Assembly: GCF_001646665.1 (NCBI RefSeq)
Contig: NZ_LWBU01000300.1
Location: 1-64,000, forward strand
Direction: 5' to 3'
From: Streptomyces noursei
GTDB lineage: Bacteria; Actinomycetota; Actinomycetes; Streptomycetales; Streptomycetaceae
Length of the DNA: 64,000 bases
Shown piece after piece: positions 50,231 through 58,081 of the stretch. Below the pieces are notes generated by a model. That model did not search any database. It was not told the origin of the DNA and saw only the letters and a list, made by a program, of their open reading frames with translations. Both the position numbers and the translations under genes were made by a program. The stretch's first letter is position 1. Each line of letters opens with the position of its first letter.

Positions 50231-51127
50231 TCACCCGCGGTCGTTCCGGCACGTCCGGCTCACCGTGTCCGCGAAGGAGCGGGCCAGCGGGGTGAGGGCG
50301 TCCCAGCTGCGGACGGCCCAGCCCACCGACAGCGGCGGCAGCACCGGGACGGGCACGAACCGGAGGGCGTCACCGGCCGCGGTGGACCGGCGGGGGAGGG
50401 CCGGCACCAGGGCGTGGCCCAGGCCCAGTTCGGCCAGCAGGATCGCGGTGTCCCAGTCGGCGACGCTCGTGCCCGGCCGGTCGGGGACGCCCAGGCCGGC
50501 GAGGGCGGCGTCCAGGTGCGCCCGTGACGTGGACCTCGCCGGGAGCCGGATGTGCCGGATTCCCGCGAGGTCGTCCGCCCCGATCCGCGGGCGCGCCGCG
50601 AGCGGGTCGTCGGCGCGTACGGCCAGCACCCAGGGCAGGTCCACGACCGGGTGCTGCTCGATGCCGCGCACCCGCTCGCCGATGGTGACCCACGCGAGGT
50701 CCAGATCGTCGGCGAGGAGCGCGTCGAAGCACCTGCGGCTGGAGCTCTCCGTCTGGAACTCCAGACTCGCCCGCGGATGGCGCCGGTGGAAGGCGACGAC
50801 GGCCTCCGCCATGAAGTGCCGCAGCGTCGTGGCGCCCGTGGTCACCCGTACCGAGCCGACGTCACCGCGTGCGGACTCCTGGATGCTGCGTACGGCCATG
50901 TCGAGCCCGGCTATGCCGTGTGCCGCGGCCGCCCGCAGCACCCGTCCGGCCTGGGTGGGGACGACACCGCGCGTGTGGCGCTCCAGCAGGGCGACGCCGG
51001 TCTCCCGCTCCAGCCGCTTCACGTGCTGGCTGACCGCGGACTGCGTACGGCCGAGATCGCGGGCGACGGCGCTGAGACTGCCGGCCCGGCAGACGGTCAC
51101 GAAGACACGGAGATCGTCGAGAGTCAC
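50231..51127 (-). CDS. LysR-family transcriptional regulator
   Basis: A 298-residue LysR protein. The winged helix is at residues 1-60 (LDDLRVFVTVCRAGSLSAVA, RTQSAVSQHVKRLE). The periplasmic-binding-like effector domain covers about 90-290. The GTG at 51127 begins the conserved VTLDDLRVF; the longer frame to 51532 crosses the poly-C tract and is rejected. Convergent to strT and divergent from the DUF6817-reductase gene, which is the natural target. It marks the right border of the str cluster. Confidence 0.9.
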   Translation of the reverse strand: MTLDDLRVFVTVCRAGSLSAVARDLGRTQSAVSQHVKRLERETGVALLERHTRGVVPTQAGRVLRAAAAHGIAGLDMAVRSIQESARGDVGSVRVTTGATTLRHFMAEAVVAFHRRHPRASLEFQTESSSRRCFDALLADDLDLAWVTIGERVRGIEQHPVVDLPWVLAVRADDPLAARPRIGADDLAGIRHIRLPARSTSRAHLDAALAGLGVPDRPGTSVADWDTAILLAELGLGHALVPALPRRSTAAGDALRFVPVPVLPPLSVGWAVRSWDALTPLARSFADTVSRTCRNDRG

Positions 51128-51287
51128 CGACCCAAGGTATCGCTTGGGTCTGCGCAGCAAATCCGAGGATTGACTGGGTGGTTGGGGCGCCGGAGGATCA
51201 TTCCAGGGCCCGGGCGGCAACCCGTCCACCCTTCGCACCCCGCGGGCCCTGGCGAAGGGGCGGACGGGTGCCGACCCACCCGACCCA

Positions 51288-51304
51288 CCCCCCCCCCCCC
51301 CCCC
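51288..51304. repeat. homopolymeric tract of 17 cytosines
   Basis: An uninterrupted C17 run in the divergent LysR/reductase promoter region, 44 bp before the GTG at 51348, followed by further C-rich blocks. Such runs slip easily in replication and sequencing, so its length may be inexact or variable. Confidence 0.85.
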
Positions 51305-51347
51305 GCCCGGCCCCCCGTGCCCCCCCCGAACCGGGAGGAGACCCGCC

Positions 51348-52766
51348 GTGACCGTTCCCCCCGGAGCCACCGACCGGGCGCTCGCGCTGCTGCGGCGGCT
51401 GGGTGCCGACCGCGTCGCCCACCCGGGCGGCAGCCTCCTGCCCCACCTGACGCGCGTACGCGACCGCCTGGCGGCGTGGGACGCCTCACCGGCCCTGCGC
51501 CTGGCGGGGCTGTGCCACGCGGTGTACGGCACCGACGGGTTCGGCCGGGCGCTCCTGCCACCGGAGCGGCGCGCCGAACTCGTGGCGGCGATCGGCCCGG
51601 AGGCAGAGGCCCGCGTGTACCTGTACGCCAGTTGCGACCGGGCCGCCTCCTACCCGGCGCTCACCACGGACGGCGCGCCCTTCCGCGACCGGTTCACCGG
51701 CCGGACGTCCACGCCGGATCACGGGATGCGGCGGGACTTCGCCGAGCTGACCGCCGCCAACGAACTCGACCTCGCCCGCACCGACCCCGCGTTCCGCGGG
51801 GAGCACGGGCCCGCGCTCCTCGCCCTCCTCACCCGCTTCCGGCCACTGCTGAGCCGGGCCGCCTGGAAGGACTGCCGTACCGTGCTCGCACCCGCGACCG
51901 TCGCCGTGCTCGGCCCCGGAGGGGTCGGAGGTCTGCTGGCCGCCCTGCTGGCCCGCGCCGGACACCGGGTGATCTGCGTGGCCGGCGAGGACACCGCCCG
52001 GACGCTGCGCCGGGACGGCATACGCGTGCGCAGCGCGCAGTTCGGCGACTTCACCGCGGCGGTGGAGGCGGACACGGCACTGCGCGAGCCGGTGGACCTG
52101 TGCCTGATCACCGTCAAGCACACGTCCCTCGCCGCGGCCCTGGACCGGGTACCGCCCGCCGTGCTGGGCGACGCGCCGGTGGTGCCGCTCCTCAACGGCG
52201 TCGAGCACCCGCCCGCCCTGCGCGAGCGGTACGGCGACCGGCGGGTCGTGCCCGGGGTGATCCGGGTGGAGTCGACCCGGGTGGCGCCCGGCGTCGTCGA
52301 GCACGGCAGCCCGTTCACGGAGGTGGACCTGGCCGGGGCGCCCGAGCGGCTGGGAACCGTCACCGCGATGCTGGAGGCGGCGGGCGTGCGGACCCGCGTC
52401 GACCGGGAGGAGACCGCGGCGCTCTGGGCCAAGCTCACGTTCCTCGCCCCCTTCGCGCTGCTCACCACGCGGTACGGGGTCCCCGTCGGGGACGTGCGCA
52501 CCGCTCGGCGCGCGGAACTGGTCGCGCTCGTCGAGGAGGCCGCCGCGGTGAGCCGTGCCTGCGGGGCGCCCGCCGACCCGGCGGCGGTCCTGGCCCGGTA
52601 CGACGCCTTCCCGCCCGGGACCAGGTCGTCCATGCAGCGCGACGCCGAGGCGGGGCGTCCCCTGGAGCTGGACGCGATCGGCGGGGCCGTGCTGCGGGCG
52701 GCCGGACGCCACGCGGTGGCCGTGCCGGTGACGGCCCGTCTGGTGGCCGAGCTGACCGCCCGGTGA
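51348..52766 (+). CDS. fusion of a DUF6817 domain with a ketopantoate-reductase-type dehydrogenase
   Basis: A 472-residue two-domain protein. Residues 1-160 look like DUF6817, a helical domain with conserved LLPHLTRVRDRLAAW and LAGLCHAVYGTDGF, suggestive of an HD-like metal site. Residues about 180-470 are a complete 2-dehydropantoate-2-reductase (ApbA/PanE) domain: Rossmann VAVLGPGGVGGLLAALLARA, LITVKHTSL, PLLNGVEHP, and Lys in WAKLTFLAPFALLT. The two domains are usually separate. In tailoring clusters PanE-like enzymes reduce keto groups of intermediates; substrate unknown. GTG 51348 behind GGGAGGAG. Confidence 0.82.
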   Translation: MTVPPGATDRALALLRRLGADRVAHPGGSLLPHLTRVRDRLAAWDASPALRLAGLCHAVYGTDGFGRALLPPERRAELVAAIGPEAEARVYLYASCDRAASYPALTTDGAPFRDRFTGRTSTPDHGMRRDFAELTAANELDLARTDPAFRGEHGPALLALLTRFRPLLSRAAWKDCRTVLAPATVAVLGPGGVGGLLAALLARAGHRVICVAGEDTARTLRRDGIRVRSAQFGDFTAAVEADTALREPVDLCLITVKHTSLAAALDRVPPAVLGDAPVVPLLNGVEHPPALRERYGDRRVVPGVIRVESTRVAPGVVEHGSPFTEVDLAGAPERLGTVTAMLEAAGVRTRVDREETAALWAKLTFLAPFALLTTRYGVPVGDVRTARRAELVALVEEAAAVSRACGAPADPAAVLARYDAFPPGTRSSMQRDAEAGRPLELDAIGGAVLRAAGRHAVAVPVTARLVAELTAR

Positions 52767-52917
52767 CCCGCCGGGCGACCCGAACGGTGACCGCCGGGCG
52801 ACCCGCCCGGTGGGCCGCCGGGGTTCCGAGCCGGTCTCCAGCGCCGCTGCAGGGCCGGGCGGCAGGCTGGACGCGATCGGCGCGGCCACCGGGCCGGCCG
52901 TCTCGAAGGGAGTATCC

Positions 52918-53376
52918 ATGTCTCAGCCGGTCGGGACCCTTCCCAGCCAGGTCACCGGGGACCTCTACGCCGAGGTGCAGACCTTCTACGCCCAGCAGAT
53001 GCGGCGGGTGGACGCCCTCGACATCGAGGGGTTCGCCGACACCTTCACCGAGGACGGCGAAGTGGTGCACGCGGGGGGCCACCGGCAGCGGGGCCGGGAC
53101 GAGATGATCGCGGGCATGCGGGCCAGCCTGCCCCGCTACCAGGACATCGCCGTACGCCACTGGTTCGGCCACCTGATCATCGAGCCCGACGCGGCCGACC
53201 CCGACCGCCTGCGCGTCTCGTACTACACCCTCGTCACCCAGACCGACCGCGAGGGCAAGGTGAACTTCCAGCCGACCTTCACCGTCGAGGACGAACTCGT
53301 CCGGCGCGACGGCCGGCTGCTGACCCGGTCCCGCGTCATCCACCGCGACAGCCCGGCCGCGCCGCCCGCCGCCTGA
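52918..53376 (+). CDS. NTF2/SnoaL-like protein
   Basis: A 152-residue cone-shaped NTF2-fold protein: EVQTFYAQQMRRVDALDIEG (residues 19-38), FADTFTEDGEVVHAGG, HWFGHLIIEP. Relatives act as small cyclases, isomerases or accessory subunits in aromatic polyketide pathways. ATG 52918; the upstream frame to 52810 is not needed. A strong terminator follows, shared with the convergent peptide gene. Confidence 0.8.
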   Translation: MSQPVGTLPSQVTGDLYAEVQTFYAQQMRRVDALDIEGFADTFTEDGEVVHAGGHRQRGRDEMIAGMRASLPRYQDIAVRHWFGHLIIEPDAADPDRLRVSYYTLVTQTDREGKVNFQPTFTVEDELVRRDGRLLTRSRVIHRDSPAAPPAA

Positions 53377-53382
53377 ACGCGC

Positions 53383-53424
53383 CCATGGGAATGGGGCCCC
53401 CGGGGAGGGGCCCCATTCCCATGG
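53383..53424. terminator. bidirectional terminator
   Basis: CCATGGGAATGGGGCCCC (53383-53400) and its exact reverse complement (53407-53424) enclose a 6-base loop. It sits between two converging stops, 53376 and 53435. Confidence 0.9.
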
Positions 53425-53434
53425 AACCGGGCGG

Positions 53435-53599
53435 TCAGTCGATCCCCCGGCAGATGTGCGGCTCCACGTCGTCGTCCGCCTCGCCGGCCAGCAGTGGCAG
53501 CGGTACCGGGTAAGCGTCATCGGCGAGTGCGACCGGGACCGGGACCGGGACCTGCTCGTACGGTGTTCTCTCCCGGCGTTCCAGCAGGGTCGTGACCAT
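53435..53599 (-). CDS. 54-aa peptide, unknown; possible RiPP-type precursor or accessory peptide
   Basis: ATG at 53599 has an excellent ribosome site (GAGAGGAGA, 6 bp away), high third-position GC and a stop directly before a strong terminator. It is the last gene of the ketoreductase-flavin reductase-MBL operon, 21 bp after the MBL stop. The peptide starts MVTTLLERRERTPYEQ, continues with VPVPVPV and YPVPLPL repeats, and ends with an acidic stretch and EPHICRGID containing its only Cys. I do not recognise it. A short leader-like N-terminus with a distinct C-terminal end would fit a modified peptide, but no known maturase is next to it. Confidence 0.62.
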   Translation of the reverse strand: MVTTLLERRERTPYEQVPVPVPVALADDAYPVPLPLLAGEADDDVEPHICRGID

Positions 53600-53620
53600 C
53601 TCCGTCTCCTCTCGGGTGTG

Positions 53621-54550
53621 TCAGGCGTGGCACGTGGGGAGCGCTCCGTGGAACGCGACCATCTCCTGGAACGAGGTCAGCACGTCGATCCGCGCGCCCG
53701 GCGGCAGGCCGTCCAGCTCGGCGTACGCCCGGTGCAGGTTCCCCACCAGTCGCTCGGAGTCGACCAGCTCCTTGAACCGCCCGAGGTCGGCGCGGTGCGC
53801 CGCCTGGAGGGGCGTCAGTCCGTCGCGCACCCCCTCCTCGGCCAGCCGCCCGAGCCACCGCAGGTAGTCCTCCGTCTCGTCCAGCAGCTCGGGGCCGCCC
53901 ACCGGACCGTGGCCCGGTACGACCGTACGGGCGCCCAGGGCGCGCATGCGGTCCAGCGCCCGCAGGGACCCGCTGATGGAGCCGAAGAGCACGAACGGCG
54001 TGACGCCCGACCAGACGACGTCCCCGGTGAACAGCACCGACCGCTCCGGCACCCACGCCACCACGTCGTTGGCCGTGTGCGCGGGCCCCACGTGGAGCAG
54101 CTCGGTGCGCACGTCGCCCGCGTACAGGGTGAGCGAGCCGCGGAACGTGAGCGTGGGCAGCACCAGGGGCGTCTCACCCCACTCCACGCCGGGCCACAGC
54201 TGCCGCAGGCCCAGCCCCGCCTCGGCGGAGTCGGCCCGGGTGCCCTCGTGGGCGACCACCACGGCGCGCGGCGTGAACTGCCCGTTGCCGAAGGTGTGGT
54301 CGCCGTGGAAGTGGGTGTTGACGACGAAGTCCGCCCCGCCCGGGGCCACGCGCTCGACCTCCGCGCGCAGCCGCCGGGCGCGGGCCTCGGTCGCGGCGGT
54401 GTCGACCAGGACGGTCCGCCCCTCACCGACGACGAGGCCCGCGTTGTTCAGGCACCACCCTCCGTCCGGCTGGACGAACGCGTACACCCCGTCCGCCACC
54501 TCCCGCAGCGCCCCCGGACCGGCCACCGTGCCCCCGGCCGCGGTGCTCAC
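53621..54550 (-). CDS. MBL-fold hydrolase
   Basis: A 309-residue metallo-beta-lactamase-fold enzyme with the full zinc set: NTHFHGDHTFGN (near residue 81), GPAHTANDV (near 148), LFTGDVVWSG (near 165) and VPGHGPVGG. It resembles MBL thioesterases/lactonases of aromatic polyketide clusters. The GTG start overlaps the flavin-reductase stop (GTGA). Substrate unknown. Confidence 0.85.
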   Translation of the reverse strand: MSTAAGGTVAGPGALREVADGVYAFVQPDGGWCLNNAGLVVGEGRTVLVDTAATEARARRLRAEVERVAPGGADFVVNTHFHGDHTFGNGQFTPRAVVVAHEGTRADSAEAGLGLRQLWPGVEWGETPLVLPTLTFRGSLTLYAGDVRTELLHVGPAHTANDVVAWVPERSVLFTGDVVWSGVTPFVLFGSISGSLRALDRMRALGARTVVPGHGPVGGPELLDETEDYLRWLGRLAEEGVRDGLTPLQAAHRADLGRFKELVDSERLVGNLHRAYAELDGLPPGARIDVLTSFQEMVAFHGALPTCHA

Positions 54551-55080
54551 GCGGCCTCCGCCCGGGCCGCCGGCAGCCGGGTGAAGCGGCCCCGGTGGAA
54601 CACCAGCGGGTCCGGCTCGCCCGGCCCGCCGGCCAGTGCCACCACACGGCCGATCAGCAGCGTGTGGTCGCCGGCCTGGTACTGGGCGTCGAGCACGCAC
54701 TCGAAGTACGCCTCGGCGGACGGGATCACGGCGTTGCCGGTGACCCCCTCGACCGCGGCCAGCCGCAGCATCGCGGCCTGCCCCTCCGACCGGTCCGGGC
54801 GGCAGAACTCCTGGGCGAGGTCGCGCTGCTCCTCGGTCAGCACGTTCACCGCGAAGCTCCCCGACCGCAGCACCCGGGGGCGCATCCGGCCGTCGGCCTT
54901 GACCGACACCAGGATGAGCAGCGGGTCGAGGGACACCGAGGTCAGGCTATTGAGGGTGATCACCGCCGTGTCGTCGGCGCTGCCCTGGGTGAGCAGGGTG
55001 ACACCGGTGGGAAACCGGCCCATCACGGACCGGAATACAGCCAGATCGGGCTCTGCGAGCATTGCGCCTGCAGCTGTCAT
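54547..55080 (-). CDS. flavin reductase (ActVB/HpaC-type)
   Basis: A 177-residue NAD(P)H:FMN/FAD reductase of the flavin_reduct domain (FRSVMGRFPTGVTLLTQG, TLNSLTSVSLDPLLILVSV, GSFAVNVLTEEQ). It supplies reduced flavin to a two-component monooxygenase; the acyl-CoA-dehydrogenase-like gene at 56667 is the natural partner. Operon with the ketoreductase upstream and the MBL gene downstream. Confidence 0.88.
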   Translation of the reverse strand: MTAAGAMLAEPDLAVFRSVMGRFPTGVTLLTQGSADDTAVITLNSLTSVSLDPLLILVSVKADGRMRPRVLRSGSFAVNVLTEEQRDLAQEFCRPDRSEGQAAMLRLAAVEGVTGNAVIPSAEAYFECVLDAQYQAGDHTLLIGRVVALAGGPGEPDPLVFHRGRFTRLPAARAEAA

Positions 55081-55131
55081 GTTCGGTGCTCCGTCTCTGT
55101 CGGCGCGGCATGGGTGGGGGATCGGGGGAGA

Positions 55132-55917
55132 TCAGTAGTTGCCGAGTCCGCCGCAGACGTTCAGCGCCTGGGCGGTGATCGAGGCGGCCAGGTCGGAGGC
55201 GAGGTAGCCGACCAGTCCCGCGACCTCCTCGGGGGTGGAGTAGCGGCCGAGCGGGATCTTGGCGTTGAACTTCTCCTGGATCGCCTCCTCGCTCACGCCG
55301 TAGTGGCCCGCGTACCCCTGGCGTACGCGCTGGGCCATCGGCGTCTCGACGTAGCCCGGGCAGACGGCGTTCACGGTGATGCCGCTCTTGGCCAGCTCCT
55401 TGCCCACCGCCTTGGTGAAGCCGACCACACCGTGCTTCGACGCCGAGTACGGCGCGGCGAGCTCCACGCCCTGCTTCCCCCCGGTGGAGGCGATGTTGAT
55501 GATCCGGCCCCAGTCGCCGTCCCGCATCCGGCCGGTGCTCAGCACCTCACGGGTGACACGGAAGGTGCCGTTGAGGTTCGTCTCGATGACGTCGTCCCAC
55601 ACGGAGTCCGCCAGTTCCGCCGTGACACCGCCGCCGCCCCGGCCGGCGTTGTTGACGAGGACGTCGATGCGCCCGTACGCCTCCACCGCGGACCGGACGG
55701 CGGTGCGGATCTGGTCGAGCGAGGTCACGTCGCACACCGTGCCGTCGACCTCCAGGCCCTCCTCCCGCAGCCGCTTGACCATGGTGCGGACGCTCTCCTC
55801 GCCGCGGGCCACCCCGAACACCGCCATGCCCTGCCGGGCCAGCAGCTCGGTGACGGCGAGGCCGATCCCACTGGTCGCGCCGGTGACGAACGCCACCCGT
55901 CGTCCCGCCTGTGTCAT
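55132..55917 (-). CDS. ActIII-type polyketide ketoreductase (SDR)
   Basis: A 261-residue SDR, the same length as the actinorhodin C-9 ketoreductase and collinear with it. The NADPH motif is VTGATSGIGLAV, the catalytic tetrad is Asn114-Ser144-Tyr157-Lys161 (PYSASKHGVVGFTK), and the end ITAQALNVCGGLGNY is the same as I recall for ActIII. This strongly indicates a type II polyketide pathway. The stereocontrol loop reads GGG (94-96) where ActIII has PGG. ATG 55917 follows GGGAGAG; the frame to 56568 is rejected. Confidence 0.92.
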   Translation of the reverse strand: MTQAGRRVAFVTGATSGIGLAVTELLARQGMAVFGVARGEESVRTMVKRLREEGLEVDGTVCDVTSLDQIRTAVRSAVEAYGRIDVLVNNAGRGGGGVTAELADSVWDDVIETNLNGTFRVTREVLSTGRMRDGDWGRIINIASTGGKQGVELAAPYSASKHGVVGFTKAVGKELAKSGITVNAVCPGYVETPMAQRVRQGYAGHYGVSEEAIQEKFNAKIPLGRYSTPEEVAGLVGYLASDLAASITAQALNVCGGLGNY

Positions 55918-56178
55918 GGTGCTCTCCCGTTCCCCTAGGTCGTGTGGTGCTGCTCTGGGTGGGGACGACCGTGACCGTGCCGCCTCGCGCGCCTCTCGAC
56001 GACGGGTGGAGGCCCGCCGGAGGCCCGCCTTCGAGCGGAACTCGACATGGGGCCTAGCGGCCGGCGCGAGCGTGGAGGGCGTTCCGTGCGGCGACCGGTG
56101 ACCCTGTCCGGCCCGCCACGTGCCCGGGACACCGGGCGGCAACAGGTGACACCCGGCGAGATCGAGCGAGGAGGCCCC

Positions 56179-56670
56179 GTGCCCGAACAGCAGCAGACCC
56201 TTCCCGATGTACGGAAGTCGGTGACCGTGGCGGCCACGCCGGAGGAGTGCTTCGCCGTCTTCACCGAGCGGCCCAAGGACTGGTGGCCCCCCACCCACAT
56301 CCTGGTCAAGAAGGAGCGGGTCGGTCTCGCCTTCGAGCCGGGCGTCGGCGGCCGCTACTACGAGTGGGACGTCGACGGCACCGAGATCGCCTGGGGCCGC
56401 GTGCTCGAATGGGAGCCGGGCCGCCGGCTCGCCATGACGTGGCGCATCGACCCCAACTGGCAGTCCATCACGGACGACGAGCGGGCCAGCGAGATCGAGG
56501 TCGACTTCGAGGCCGTGGACGAGGGCCACACCCGGGTGAGCCTGGCGCACGTCAAGCTGGACAAGCACGGCGAGGGCGCCGAGCGGATCTTCAAGGCGCT
56601 GGACGGGCCGAGCCCCGGCGAGACGCTGGAGCTCTTCGCCAAGGCCGTCGCGAACGGGCCGCGGTCGTGA
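56179..56670 (+). CDS. SRPBCC/START-fold protein
   Basis: A 163-residue SRPBCC-superfamily protein of the AHSA1-like type (VRKSVTVAATPEECFAVFTE at the start, GVGGRYYEWDVDGTEIAWGR, RRLAMTWRIDPNWQ). In polyketide clusters such domains serve as cyclases or binding proteins. GTG 56179 behind GCGAGGAGG. It is coupled by GTGA overlap to the next gene and divergent from the ketoreductase operon. Confidence 0.83.
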   Translation: MPEQQQTLPDVRKSVTVAATPEECFAVFTERPKDWWPPTHILVKKERVGLAFEPGVGGRYYEWDVDGTEIAWGRVLEWEPGRRLAMTWRIDPNWQSITDDERASEIEVDFEAVDEGHTRVSLAHVKLDKHGEGAERIFKALDGPSPGETLELFAKAVANGPRS

Positions 56671-57887
56671 GCGGCACGGCGAACGCGACGCTTCCCGCCC
56701 CGGCGACGGCCCTCACCGGCCCCGCCGTCACCGGCCCCGCGACCGCCGGGACCGCCGGTGCGGGCCCCGGCCCGGCCGCCGGGGACGCCGGTACCGGCCT
56801 CGCCCGAGCCGCCGAGAGCATACGCGTCCTGGCCGCCGGGCACGCCGCGGCCGCCGACGCCGAGCGGGCCCTCCACCGCGAGGTGGTCGAGGCGCTGCGC
56901 GAGGCCGGCTTCGCCCGGCACTTCGTCGCCTCCCGGTTCGGCGGCAGCGAGGGCACGTTCGCCGAGCTGACGTCCGCGGTCATGACGGCCGGCGAGGGCT
57001 GCGCGGCCACCGCCTGGTGCGCCTCGCTGTCCGCGTACTCCGCCCGCTTCGCCGCCCACCTGCCCGAGGAGGGGCACCAGGCGCTGTGGGGCGACAGCCC
57101 GGACACGGTGGTCGCCACCGCGCTGATGCCGGTCGGCCGCGCGCAGCGGACGGACGGCGGCTGGCGCCTCACCGGCCAGTGGGCGTACGTCAGCGGCGTG
57201 GACTTCGCCGACTGGGCGCTGGTCTGCGCGGTCGTGCCCGGCGCGGGGGAGGGCCCGCCCACGATGCGGTTCTTCGCGCTGCCCCGCGGCACGTACACCG
57301 TGCGCGAGACGTGGGACAGCGTCGGCATGCGGGCCACCGGCAGCCACACCGTCGTCGTGGACGACGTCCGGGTGCCCGACCACCTGTCGTTCGACCGCGC
57401 GGACATGCTGCGCGGCCGCAACGCCGGCTCGGACCTGCCCGCCCACAACGTGCCCTTCCAGGCGGTCGGCGGACTGACCTTCATCGCCCCGGTGGTCGGT
57501 GCGGCCACCGGCGCGCTGTCGGCCGCCGCCGCCACGCTCACCGGCCGCAAGCGCAACCAGACCGGCGAGCTGAAGGTGGTCCGCGCCTCGGGGCGGATCG
57601 ACGCGGCCCGGCACCTCGTCATGGAGAACGCCGGTGTGCTCGACGGGCGGCTGTTCACCCCCGAGCACATGGCCCGCAACGAGCGCAACGCCACCTTCGC
57701 CGCCGAACTCCTCCAGGAGGCCGTCGGCCTGCTGGTGGGCGCGGCGGGCACCGGCGGCCTGGGCGAGGGCCAGGCCCTCCAGCGCTTCTGGCGGGACGTG
57801 ACCTCGGCGACGAGCCATGTCGCGCTCCAGTACGACACGGCGGCGCGGAAGAACTACTCGGCGGTGCTGCTCGGCCCGGAGGACTGA
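56667..57887 (+). CDS. acyl-CoA-dehydrogenase-like flavin-dependent monooxygenase
   Basis: A 406-residue protein of the acyl-CoA dehydrogenase fold in its group D monooxygenase form (HpaB/HsaA/ActVA-ORF5-like). It has an N-terminal Ala/Thr/Pro-rich extension of about 45 residues, then EVVEALREAGFARHFV, LTGQWAYVSGVDFADWALV, GMRATGSHTVVVDDVRVPD and a C-terminal helical bundle with FWRDVTSATSHVALQYD. It likely hydroxylates an aromatic intermediate with reduced flavin from the reductase at 54547. The start overlaps the SRPBCC stop. Confidence 0.85.
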   Translation: MSGTANATLPAPATALTGPAVTGPATAGTAGAGPGPAAGDAGTGLARAAESIRVLAAGHAAAADAERALHREVVEALREAGFARHFVASRFGGSEGTFAELTSAVMTAGEGCAATAWCASLSAYSARFAAHLPEEGHQALWGDSPDTVVATALMPVGRAQRTDGGWRLTGQWAYVSGVDFADWALVCAVVPGAGEGPPTMRFFALPRGTYTVRETWDSVGMRATGSHTVVVDDVRVPDHLSFDRADMLRGRNAGSDLPAHNVPFQAVGGLTFIAPVVGAATGALSAAAATLTGRKRNQTGELKVVRASGRIDAARHLVMENAGVLDGRLFTPEHMARNERNATFAAELLQEAVGLLVGAAGTGGLGEGQALQRFWRDVTSATSHVALQYDTAARKNYSAVLLGPED

Positions 57888-57900
57888 GCGCGCCACGACG

Positions 57901-57946
57901 GGGGAGGGGGCGTCCGGGACAGCGTGGTCCCGGACGCCCCCTCCCC
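57901..57946 (+). terminator. stem-loop terminator after the monooxygenase
   Basis: A perfect 20-bp inverted repeat, GGGGAGGGGGCGTCCGGGAC (57901-57920) with its complement at 57927-57946, loop AGCGTG, 13 bp after the stop. Confidence 0.9.
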
Positions 57947-58081
57947 GCTTGCGCGCACCCCCGGCCCGCCGCGGCCGCCCGCGGGCGTGCCCGCCGGGCG
58001 CTCCAGGCAGGAGCGACCTGATCTCCATCGGCCCTTCCTAGGGTGCTGCGTGACTGCAGCTGACCAAGCGGAGGTGTCACC

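Noticed and set aside
50231..51532. 433-residue version of the LysR protein
   Set aside because: The extra 135 residues run through the poly-C tract and are low-complexity; the conserved LysR N-terminus begins at the GTG at 51127.
55932..55946. CCCTAGGTCGTGT, identical over 13 bases to the left end of the MITE-like element
   Set aside because: No matching inverted end or second CTAG at a plausible distance; the next CTAG at 56054 does not share the terminal core. Could be a decayed end but not supportable.
55132..56568. 478-residue version of the ketoreductase
   Set aside because: The added N-terminus overlaps the divergent SRPBCC gene; ActIII-type enzymes are 261 residues and ATG 55917 has a good ribosome site.
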